A stretch of DNA of 64,000 nucleotides from JACCVL01 sp963695375 (lineage in GTDB: Bacteria > Actinomycetota > Actinomycetes > Propionibacteriales > Nocardioidaceae), in contig OY968767.1 of NCBI GenBank assembly GCA_963695375.1, positions 1,116,001 to 1,180,000 on the forward strand, read 5' to 3'. Of the stretch, positions 39,403 to 46,344 are shown piece by piece. Both the position numbers and the translations under genes were made by a program. The notes below the pieces were generated by a model. That model saw only the letters and a list, made by a program, of their open reading frames with translations, was not told where the DNA came from and made no database searches. Each line of letters starts with the position of its first letter. The first letter of the stretch is position 1.

Positions 39403-40695
39403 TCAGGCCGGACCGGTCGAGGTCGCCGCGTCCACCGCGGCCAGCACGACCGGGAACCGATCCAGCTCGCGGCCCAGTTCCTGCTGCCAGCCGGTCACGG
39501 GTCGGCGCAGGTGCCGATAGCAGCGGTTGAGGAACTCGGCCGCGGCGTAGGACCGCATCAGCCCGGCATCCACTGCCAGGCCGGTCGCGGCATAGGCGGT
39601 GCACAGCGTCACGAGCACGCGACGCACGGTCTCGGCCGGCAGATCCTGCAGGCACACGTCCACCGCGAACTCGGCCAGGTCGGCCTCGGGGTCACCGCAG
39701 GACATCTCGTCCAGGTCGAGCAGCACCGGCCCGCTGGGCGGGTCGAGGAACTGCTGCACATGGAAGTCCCCGTGCAGCGGCCGCGCCCGGCGTTCGCCGC
39801 CGGGGTGGGGGTCGCGGGCGGCCGTGGCGACGGCGGCGACGGCGGCGACGGCGGTGTCGAGCCCGGGCTGGGCCCGGCGTACCTTGGCCGCCTTCTTCTC
39901 GGCCTCCGCGGCCACGGCGGCCCAGGTCGTTGTCCGGCCGGGGCGCAGCCCGCTGGCATGCACCGCGGCCACGGCGGCGCCGACCGAGCTGGCCGCCTGC
40001 GTGACCTGGCCGGGGGAGCCCGTGCGCAGTCGGTCGAGCAGCGGGGGGCCGGCCACCGCCCTGGTCCAGAGCACGGCCCCCGCCTCGTCGGTGCCGAGGG
40101 GTTCGGCCACCCGGAGCGGGCGGGGTGCGGTCTCGTGGAGCCAATGCTGGGCGTCGTCGATCGCACCGGCCCCGCCGCCGGCGAGCGCCTTCGCAAACAG
40201 CTCCGTCGACGACGCCCGGTGATCGACCCGAACGGACACGGTGGCGCTCGCGCCCGGCTGCCAGCGCACGCAGCGCGCCTCGAGGTCGTACGCCAGATCG
40301 GGGTCGAGGCCGGCCCGCTGGTAGGGAACCCGCTGCCGCAGGGCGTCGGGGTCGACCAGCTCACGCAGCGCGGGCAGGCCCGGGTCGGCGGGGAATCGCC
40401 AGACCAGCAAGGGCAGCCCCGGCACCTGACGTCCGCCGGGTGCGGTCGAGGTCACAGACTCGGTCCACCCTTGGAGCAGCAGCACGACGGCAGCGCCCGA
40501 GCCCGGGTCGTCGTGCTCGTCCACCCGCACCGTCGCCCAGCCGTGGCAGCGCGCGGACGTGGGTGTGTGCGGGTTGCTGATCCGGACGTCGAGGAGCTCG
40601 ACCCGTGCCGGGGGTGCCGGCAGCCCCAGCTCTCGGTGGTGGGTACGCAGCACGGTCGCCACCCACTCGGTGTCAGCCAGCCCCGGCACCCACAT
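39403..40695 (-). CDS. APH-like phosphotransferase, intact HGD loop
   Basis: A 430-residue kinase-like protein, fourth of the five. The signature is degenerate (CVRWQPGASATVSVRV) but followed by LFAKALAGG with the ATP-lysine. The loop is PLHGDFHVQQ with His308 and Asp310, Gln replacing Asn, and the metal site LLDLDEMSCGDPEADLAEF. The first 100 residues form a beta-rich extension shared by this group. It is nine bases downstream of the next kinase-like gene, so the two are one unit. Likely substrate: a glycan intermediate, inferred from location. Confidence 0.78.
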   Translation of the reverse strand: MWVPGLADTEWVATVLRTHHRELGLPAPPARVELLDVRISNPHTPTSARCHGWATVRVDEHDDPGSGAAVVLLLQGWTESVTSTAPGGRQVPGLPLLVWRFPADPGLPALRELVDPDALRQRVPYQRAGLDPDLAYDLEARCVRWQPGASATVSVRVDHRASSTELFAKALAGGGAGAIDDAQHWLHETAPRPLRVAEPLGTDEAGAVLWTRAVAGPPLLDRLRTGSPGQVTQAASSVGAAVAAVHASGLRPGRTTTWAAVAAEAEKKAAKVRRAQPGLDTAVAAVAAVATAARDPHPGGERRARPLHGDFHVQQFLDPPSGPVLLDLDEMSCGDPEADLAEFAVDVCLQDLPAETVRRVLVTLCTAYAATGLAVDAGLMRSYAAAEFLNRCYRHLRRPVTGWQQELGRELDRFPVVLAAVDAATSTGPA

Positions 40696-40704
40696 CTGCG
40701 GATC

Positions 40705-41904
40705 TCAACCGGCGCCGTGCTCGGCCGTCGCGAGCGCCCGTGCCGCCCGGTCGTCACCGTCGGGCCGGAGGGAGCGCGCGTGGCGGATCACCCTGCCGAG
40801 CCGTCGCAGGGTGCGATACCGCCCCAGCCGGTCGGCATCGAGCGACCCGAAGGTGTCCTCGTAGCCCGCCACGAACGCGGACCCCACGGCCGCTGCGTCG
40901 AGCTGTGGATGGTTGCTGGCCTCGACGGCGGCGAGGAAGCAGGCGACATCGTGCTCGGGGTCCCCTCGCGCGCAGCGGTCGAAGTCGAGCAGACCGGGGA
41001 GCCCGTCGCCGTCCGCCGCCACGACCAGCCACTGCGACGGGTCCGGCGAGCCATGCACCACCGTGGCCGGCGGAGGGTCCGGCGGGGTTCGGGCCGCGCG
41101 GAGCCGGTCGAGCAGCCGCTCGACACGCTGCACGAGCGGTGGGACGAGGACGCTCAGGTCGAGTGCTCCCCGGTGCACCCGGGCGACGAGATCCTGCTCG
41201 GACAGCGTCCGCGGCGGGCCCAGCCCGCTGGGCGGCAACGACGCCAGAGCCGCGCCCAGCCGCCGGGCGAGCCCCGGTCCGGAGGCGCCCTGCAGCAGGG
41301 CCGTGCTGGGCTCACCGGGCAGGGGGTGCTGCCAGAGGGCGAACCGCTCGCCGTCATAGCGCTCGGGTCGGGGCACGCGGAACCGCAACCGGCCGTCCGC
41401 GGCGGCGGCGGACAACTGTTCGGCCAGCCGGTGCCGCGCCCGGCCACGGTCGTCGCTGAACACCTTGGCGTACCGCACCGACTCGCTGCCGTCGCCGGGT
41501 CGGGGTCCGATCCGGACCGTGGCGCGCTTGTGCGGGTGGTAGCGGACCAGTGTGATCGGGCGGTCACCGTCCAGCTGCTCGGCCGTCGCTGCGACCGGGT
41601 CGGTGGTGACCGGCCAGACCGCCAGCCAGCCGAGGTCGGGCAGTCGCCCGAGGTACGGCGGCTGACCCGACGGGCGATCCGGCGACAAGGCGACGTGCAC
41701 GGCGTCGCGCGGGCGTGGGCCGACCGCGAGCACGAGCGTGGCCAGCAGGTCCGGGTCGGTGCTCAGGCCGGCGCGCAACACCCGGGGTCGCTCCGCGACC
41801 GTGGCGCCGAGCTGCTCTGCCGCCGCGGCCGCGGCGTCCAGGTGTCCTCCGGCGGCCAGCACCGCCAACCGCGACCGGTGCCGCTGGTGCGCGGACCCGT
41901 CCAT
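40705..41904 (-). CDS. APH-like phosphotransferase homologue with altered catalytic loop (HGS)
   Basis: A 399-residue kinase-like protein, fifth of the five. LVRYHPHKRATVRIG and VRYAKVFSDDRGRARHRL match the group signature and ATP-lysine. The catalytic loop is TVVHGSPDPSQW: His284 is kept, but Ser286 stands in the place of the catalytic Asp. The metal-binding segment LLDFDRCARGDPEHDVACF is intact. It lies directly before a paralogue with a complete HGD, so an inactive partner or regulator is possible. TACGGT seven bases before the ATG predicts a leaderless start. Confidence 0.75.
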   Translation of the reverse strand: MDGSAHQRHRSRLAVLAAGGHLDAAAAAAEQLGATVAERPRVLRAGLSTDPDLLATLVLAVGPRPRDAVHVALSPDRPSGQPPYLGRLPDLGWLAVWPVTTDPVAATAEQLDGDRPITLVRYHPHKRATVRIGPRPGDGSESVRYAKVFSDDRGRARHRLAEQLSAAAADGRLRFRVPRPERYDGERFALWQHPLPGEPSTALLQGASGPGLARRLGAALASLPPSGLGPPRTLSEQDLVARVHRGALDLSVLVPPLVQRVERLLDRLRAARTPPDPPPATVVHGSPDPSQWLVVAADGDGLPGLLDFDRCARGDPEHDVACFLAAVEASNHPQLDAAAVGSAFVAGYEDTFGSLDADRLGRYRTLRRLGRVIRHARSLRPDGDDRAARALATAEHGAG

Positions 41905-41911
41905 GTGACCG

Positions 41912-41917
41912 ACCGTA
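41912..41917 (-). promoter_or_regulatory. -10 hexamer TACGGT for a leaderless start at 41904
   Basis: On the minus strand TACGGT is separated by seven bases from the ATG at 41904. It probably drives the two kinase-like genes and perhaps the glycan operon behind them. Confidence 0.45.
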
Positions 41918-41956
41918 CGACAGCAGACCGTGCGGTGCTGCTGCGCGGGCGTGCCG

Positions 41957-42802
41957 TCAGCGAACGATGGCCACGGGGCAGTGTGCGTGGTGCAGCACGT
42001 CCTGGCTCACCGAGCCGAGCAGCAACCCGGAGAAGGCCCCGCGGCCGCGGGAGCCCAGGACGACGAGCGCCGCCCGGTCGGACGCATCGGTCAGCGCTCG
42101 CGCCGGGGGGACCGGGACCGTCTCCGTCGACATCTGCACGTCGGGGTACTTCTCCGACCACCCGGCGACGACCTCGGCCAGCAACCGTTCCCCGACAGCT
42201 GTCTCGTCGACCAGGCCGCGATGGGCGGTGACACCGACCTCTCCGGGCGGCAGGACGTGCGGCCGGAACGCGTAGACGACCTGCAGGGCAGCGCCGGTCC
42301 GACCGGCGTGGTCGAAGGCGAAGGCGACTGCCGCGCTGCTGTCCGCTGACCCGTCCACCCCCACCACCACGCGGGTGGAGTCCCGGGTGTGTCGGTGGCG
42401 CACCACGACGACGGGGCAGGGTGCGTGCCGGCTGACGTGTTGGCTGACGGAGCCGACCAGGACTCCGGCGATCCGGCCATGACCTTGGGCGCCGAGGACG
42501 ATCATGCTGGCGTTCTCGGCGGCCTCGAGCAGGGCCGGTGCCGCCGCTGCGGTGGAGACGGCGGTCGAGGCACGGGACCCCAGGGCAGCCGTCACCTGTC
42601 GGACCTCCCGTTCCAGGCCGGTGATCCGCATCTCGTAGGTGCCCTGCTGTTCTGGCGGCAGGTGTGATCCGCTGCCTCCTGCGACGAGGACATGCAGCGG
42701 CAAGCCGCGCTGTCGGGCGGCGTCCATCCCCCAGTCGAGTGCTCGGTGGCTGTCCGGAGATCCGTCGTAGCCGACCAGGACGGCGTGCTCAGGTGTCGTC
42801 AT
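41957..42802 (-). CDS. Universal stress protein, two UspA domains
   Basis: A 281-residue tandem UspA protein. Domain 1 starts HAVLVGYDGSPDSHRALDWG and ends LGAQGHGRIAGVLVGSVSQHVSRHAPCPVVVV. Domain 2 starts RVVVGVDGSADSSAAVAFAF and ends LGSRGRGAFSGLLLGSVSQDVLHHAHCPVAIV. Both have the ATP-binding G-x2-G-x9-G-S pattern. Such proteins act in dormancy and redox or energy stress in actinobacteria. It diverges from another tandem USP gene; the 157-base gap holds two perfect inverted repeats. Confidence 0.92.
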   Translation of the reverse strand: MTTPEHAVLVGYDGSPDSHRALDWGMDAARQRGLPLHVLVAGGSGSHLPPEQQGTYEMRITGLEREVRQVTAALGSRASTAVSTAAAAPALLEAAENASMIVLGAQGHGRIAGVLVGSVSQHVSRHAPCPVVVVRHRHTRDSTRVVVGVDGSADSSAAVAFAFDHAGRTGAALQVVYAFRPHVLPPGEVGVTAHRGLVDETAVGERLLAEVVAGWSEKYPDVQMSTETVPVPPARALTDASDRAALVVLGSRGRGAFSGLLLGSVSQDVLHHAHCPVAIVR

Positions 42803-42830
42803 GGCTCGAGCCTCGACAAGCTGACGGCCC

Positions 42831-42859
42831 GTCGGTCAGAGGCATTGGTCCTGACCGAC
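42831..42859. promoter_or_regulatory. Perfect 9-base inverted repeat between divergent USP genes
   Basis: GTCGGTCAG (42831-42839) and CTGACCGAC (42851-42859) are exact reverse complements 11 bases apart. The site could bind a dimeric regulator shared by both USP genes. Confidence 0.4.
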
Positions 42860-42896
42860 CGGGCGGTCCGACCGGGCCCCCCGGCCCTCGACCGGG

Positions 42897-42915
42897 GGAC
42901 GAAGGGCTCTCGTCC
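42897..42915. promoter_or_regulatory. Inverted repeat GGACGA-N7-TCGTCC upstream of the + strand USP gene
   Basis: GGACGA (42897-42902) and TCGTCC (42910-42915) are exact reverse complements. Only the GGAC half recalls DevR/DosR-type boxes (GGGAC...GTCCC); the full consensus is not met. Confidence 0.35.
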
Positions 42916-42959
42916 GGTGGCGTGGCGAGGGCCGAGCGTGGACACCGGAGGTGGTTCCG

Positions 42960-43910
42960 GTGAGCAATGGCGCGCATGGGTCTCGCAAACCGGTGGTCGT
43001 GGGGGTGGACGGCTCCGCGGACGCACTGCGGGCGGTGGACTACGCAGTGCAGGAAGCGCTCCGTGCCCAGTGCGGAATCCGGCTCGTGCACGCGCAGCAC
43101 GTGCCCCTGCCGCCGATGGCGACGTTGCTGAGCGCTCAGTCGCTGGACCGGACCGGAACCCGGGTCATCACCGAGGCGGTCGCTGCGGCGCAACGATCAA
43201 CCGACGAACAGCTGGAGATCAAGTCGGTCGTGCACGCCGGTGCCACCGTCCCGACCCTTGTCGAGGCCGCCGCCGACGCTCGGCTTCTGGTGCTCGGTCA
43301 CCGCGACCTGAACGTGCTGGGACGCATCGTGTCCGGCTCCACGGTCGCGGGCGTCGCGGCTCGCGCCGGCTGCCCGGTCGTGAGCGTCTCGGAGGCCTGG
43401 CAGCCGCGCCAGAGGTGGGGTCGGGTGATCGCCGCCGTCGACGGCTCACCGGCCTCGCCCGCGGTGCTGGCCGCCGCCTTCTCCGCCGCCAGCGCCCGCG
43501 ACTCGTCGCTCCGGGTGATGTACGCCTGGCGGCCGCCGCTCGCGTACGACGACCTGCTGGAGCCGGTGGGCGCGGAAGAGCACTGGCGCAGCCGGTCCCT
43601 CCCGCTGATGGCCGAGATCCTGGCGGGCTGGCGGGCGGACTACCCGGACGTGCCGGTCGAGGTCGACCTGCGCTACGAACGGGCCCAGGACGCCCTCGTC
43701 CATGCGTCCGACACCGCGGATCTGCTGGTCGTGGGTCGTCGAGGTCACGGGACCTCGGCGGCCGGTCGCGCCGCACGCGGCTTCGGGTCGATGGCGCGCA
43801 CGTTGATCCAGCACGCTCGCTGCCCGGTCGAGGTCGCGCCGCACCTCGTCGATGCCGAGTCACCGGCGGACGGGGCCGGAGCACGGCCGATGCTCGCCCC
43901 GCTCTACTGA
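42960..43910 (+). CDS. Universal stress protein, two UspA domains
   Basis: A 316-residue tandem UspA protein. The GTG at 42960 is preferred to 42951 because GGAGG then lies about eight bases upstream. Domain 1 begins PVVVGVDGSADALRAVDYAV, and its late loop is LVLGHRDLNVLGRIVSGSTVAGVAARAGCPVVSV. Domain 2 begins GRVIAAVDGSPASPAVLAAAF and ends with VVGRRGHGTSAAGRAARGFGSMARTLIQHARCPVEV, where the loop is a little longer than usual. Binding of ATP is likely in at least one domain. It is divergent from the USP gene at 42802. Confidence 0.9.
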   Translation: MSNGAHGSRKPVVVGVDGSADALRAVDYAVQEALRAQCGIRLVHAQHVPLPPMATLLSAQSLDRTGTRVITEAVAAAQRSTDEQLEIKSVVHAGATVPTLVEAAADARLLVLGHRDLNVLGRIVSGSTVAGVAARAGCPVVSVSEAWQPRQRWGRVIAAVDGSPASPAVLAAAFSAASARDSSLRVMYAWRPPLAYDDLLEPVGAEEHWRSRSLPLMAEILAGWRADYPDVPVEVDLRYERAQDALVHASDTADLLVVGRRGHGTSAAGRAARGFGSMARTLIQHARCPVEVAPHLVDAESPADGAGARPMLAPLY

Positions 43911-43946
43911 CGCCGCACTGACGCGGCACGGACGCCGCACTGACGA
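43908..43946. repeat. 11-base tandem repeat, about 3.5 copies
   Basis: TGACGCCGCAC (43908), TGACGCGGCAC (43919), GGACGCCGCAC (43930) and a partial TGACG (43941) follow directly on the USP stop codon, which is the first TGA of the array. Confidence 0.75.
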
Positions 43947-43974
43947 AGTCCGGAGCTTGCGGTCGGCCGCTGGC

Positions 43975-43980
43975 TAGCAT
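43975..43980 (+). promoter_or_regulatory. -10 hexamer TAGCAT for a leaderless start at 43988
   Basis: TAGCAT is followed by seven bases and the ATG at 43988. The upstream ATG at 43979 overlaps the hexamer itself, so it would not be on the transcript. Confidence 0.45.
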
Positions 43981-43987
43981 GCGGCGG

Positions 43988-45037
43988 ATGCGGCTCGCGG
44001 CAGTGGTGGCATCCCTCTTGGGAGTCTCCGTGCTGGCCGTCGGGTGCGGGGCCGACCCTCCGGCGGACGCGGACGACGGCACCGCGTCGCCGACCGAGCC
44101 GAGCGCCACCGGCCGGCTGCCGGGCGCCGGCGATGCCGCAGACATCGAGACCACCACGATCCGGGGGACGCGGATCTCGACGGGGGACACCCCCGTCGGG
44201 CTGGCGATCGTGGCGGATCAGCCGTGGGTGACCCTGGTGGGCGACGACGCGATCCAGCCGGTGGCGGCGGGGGCTGCGGCGGTCGAGGTCGGCGCGGCGC
44301 CGTTGCGCTTGCAGGAGCTCGACGGTGACCTCTGGGTCAGCGTGTTCGGAGACGGTCGAGTCGTTCAGGTGGACCCGGGCCGCGGCGAGGTCGTCTCGTC
44401 GGTGCGTCTCGGCCGCGAGCCGGAGGGTCTGGCCGTCGCCGAGGGTGACCTGTGGGTGGTCGACCAGGCGCGAGGGGCCCTGGTCCGCATGGAGCGGGGG
44501 ACGGTGACCGATCGGGTGCCGGTGGGGTTCGGACCCCGCCTGGCCGTCGACGCCGCGTTGCCGGACGGTTCGGACGGACTCTGGGTCGGCGTCTACGACG
44601 AGGACCGGGTCGTGCGGGTCGACCCCGTCGACGCCGGCGTGGCTGCGGCTGCGGACGTCTGTGCGGGACCGCAGGGGATGGCCGTAGCGGGTGACGTCCT
44701 CTGGGTGGCGTGCACCCTGAGCGGAGACCTGCTGGGGCTGGACGCGTCCAGCCTGGAGCCCGTGGGCCAGGTCGTGGGGCTGCGGGCGCCGGACGCCGTG
44801 GTGGCCGGCCAGGAGGGGACCGTGCTCGTGGCCGAGCAGGCGGGTCCCGCGGTGGTGGTCGTCGACGTGTCCGACCCTGCCGCACCGACGCCCGCCGTAC
44901 GGGTCGCGGTCGACGACCTGGGTGGAGTGCAGGACACCAACGTGGACGTGGTGACGGACCAGACGGGGGCATGGTTGTCCTCGCCGGACCGCGACGAGGT
45001 AGTCCGCATCCCCTGGCGCGAGCTGGCCGTGGGTTGA
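43988..45037 (+). CDS. Beta-propeller-like lipoprotein
   Basis: A 349-residue lipoprotein: MRLAAVVASLLGVSVLAVGC gives a clear lipobox (Cys about residue 20). The mature part has repeated blades of YncE/SMP-30-like type: PVGLAIVADQPWVTL, LQELDGDLWVSVFGDGRVVQVDPGRG, EPEGLAVAEGDLWVVDQARGALVRM, DGLWVGVYDEDRVVRVDP and GMAVAGDVLWVACTLSGDLLGLD. It is predicted to sit on the outer face of the membrane and bind a ligand or partner. No enzymatic residues are evident. The start is set by a leaderless element; ATG 43979 is in frame but less likely. Confidence 0.82.
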   Translation: MRLAAVVASLLGVSVLAVGCGADPPADADDGTASPTEPSATGRLPGAGDAADIETTTIRGTRISTGDTPVGLAIVADQPWVTLVGDDAIQPVAAGAAAVEVGAAPLRLQELDGDLWVSVFGDGRVVQVDPGRGEVVSSVRLGREPEGLAVAEGDLWVVDQARGALVRMERGTVTDRVPVGFGPRLAVDAALPDGSDGLWVGVYDEDRVVRVDPVDAGVAAAADVCAGPQGMAVAGDVLWVACTLSGDLLGLDASSLEPVGQVVGLRAPDAVVAGQEGTVLVAEQAGPAVVVVDVSDPAAPTPAVRVAVDDLGGVQDTNVDVVTDQTGAWLSSPDRDEVVRIPWRELAVG

Positions 45038-45071
45038 CCGGCGGCGCCACCGGCGGATTCCGACCCGAGGG

Positions 45072-46262
45072 TCAGGGGGTGGCGGTGCGGCGCTTGGAGT
45101 GGGCCGCCAGCTCACGCTCGAACACGCCGTCGGGCAGCTGGTCCCGCACCGCCCGCCACAGCAGCTCCGCCTGGGTCTCCGGGGCTAGCCCGTCGATCGG
45201 CTGGTCCCGGTCGAGGTTGGTCGGGAAGCCGTAGCCCTCCGCGGCCGCAGCGACAACGTTCAACAGGTCCTCCTCCGGGACACCGGCGGCCCGACGCTGC
45301 CGCAGCACCGGGAAGACCGCCTCTGACACCCGCGCCCGGTCGACGGTCTCCATCGCCCGGCCGAAGGCGGACGAGACCTGCAGCAGGTTCGCCATCCGCT
45401 TGATGTCGCTGGACGCGTTGTGCCCCGCGCCGTGCAGCACGGCCGGGTTGAAGAAGGCGGCATCGCCCGCGCGCAGTGGCAGTTGCACGAGATGCCGGGC
45501 GAAGTACTCGGCGAACTCCGGTCGCCGCCAGGCCAGGTAGCCGGGGCCGTACTGATGCGAGTACGGGAGGTACATCGTCGGCCCGCTGTGCACGGGCATG
45601 TCCGAGTGCGCGACCGCTCCTTGCAGCGTCAGCGCCGGGGACAGCCGGTGCACGTGGGCGGGGTAGCGAGCCGCCTGCTCGTCGGACATGAAGCCCAGGT
45701 GGTAGTCGCGGTGCGGGCTCTGCGCCGCCCCGCCGGGGTTCACGACGTTGACCTGTGAGGTGACCTGGTAGGCCGGCCCCAGCCAGGCCGTCGCCACCAG
45801 CGCGAGGATCTCGTTGGCGTAGTAGTCGGCGAAGACGTGCGGCGCGTCGACGGCGAGCTTCTCCAGCGCGTTCCAGACCCGGTCGTTGGCACCGGGTTTG
45901 GCGAAGTGGTCTCCCGCGGCGACCCCGGCGTCGCGCTCGCGGGTGATCATCGCCTCGAAGACGGCGGTCGCGCGGTCCACCACCTCTCGGTCGGTGAACG
46001 CCCGTGCGAACACGAGCACCCCTGGTCCCTCGGACAGGGCTCGGACCAGCTCCGCCTGGACGTCTCGGCGCCCCGTCGGTGTCCGCACCCGCGTGCGCAG
46101 GTCGGAGCAGTCGTAGACCAGCACGTTCTGGGCGACCGAGTCGGCGAGCGGGTAGTCCGCGAGCCGGGTCTCCTGCTCGACCAGAGCGGCGAACTCGTCG
46201 AGGCGGCAGTCGGTTTCGGTCCACCACTGAGCGGTGGTGCTGCTGCTGGTCGAAGCGGACAC
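45072..46262 (-). CDS. Phytanoyl-CoA dioxygenase (PhyH)-family oxygenase
   Basis: A 396-residue Fe(II)/2-oxoglutarate-type protein. SPHRDYHLGFMS gives the first His-x-Asp of the facial triad, and FFNPAVLHGAGHNASSD the distal His. The sequence PVHSGPTMYLPYSHQYGPGYLAW and NVVNPGG also match PhyH-like oxygenases of actinobacteria. The substrate could be a secondary metabolite, lipid or ectoine-type compound; no neighbour tells. AGAGGA lies seven bases before the GTG start. A 2OG-binding Arg is probable but not pinned down. Confidence 0.83.
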   Translation of the reverse strand: MSASTSSSTTAQWWTETDCRLDEFAALVEQETRLADYPLADSVAQNVLVYDCSDLRTRVRTPTGRRDVQAELVRALSEGPGVLVFARAFTDREVVDRATAVFEAMITRERDAGVAAGDHFAKPGANDRVWNALEKLAVDAPHVFADYYANEILALVATAWLGPAYQVTSQVNVVNPGGAAQSPHRDYHLGFMSDEQAARYPAHVHRLSPALTLQGAVAHSDMPVHSGPTMYLPYSHQYGPGYLAWRRPEFAEYFARHLVQLPLRAGDAAFFNPAVLHGAGHNASSDIKRMANLLQVSSAFGRAMETVDRARVSEAVFPVLRQRRAAGVPEEDLLNVVAAAAEGYGFPTNLDRDQPIDGLAPETQAELLWRAVRDQLPDGVFERELAAHSKRRTATP

Positions 46263-46344
46263 AGCCGGTCCTCTCAGTCGCGGAGCTGGCAGCCTCAGCC
46301 TAGGGATCGGTGCGAACCGGCGCCCGTGAGCAGAGTCGAGGGGA

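Noticed and set aside
22151..41904. Catabolic locus for uptake and degradation of a uronate polysaccharide
   Set aside because: There is a lyase, but no sugar importer, exported hydrolase or uronate catabolic enzyme, while glycosyltransferases and donor-forming dehydrogenases dominate.
39394..42231. A 945-codon + strand frame opposite the two kinase-like genes and a USP gene
   Set aside because: The minus-strand genes have clear motifs; the + frame has none.
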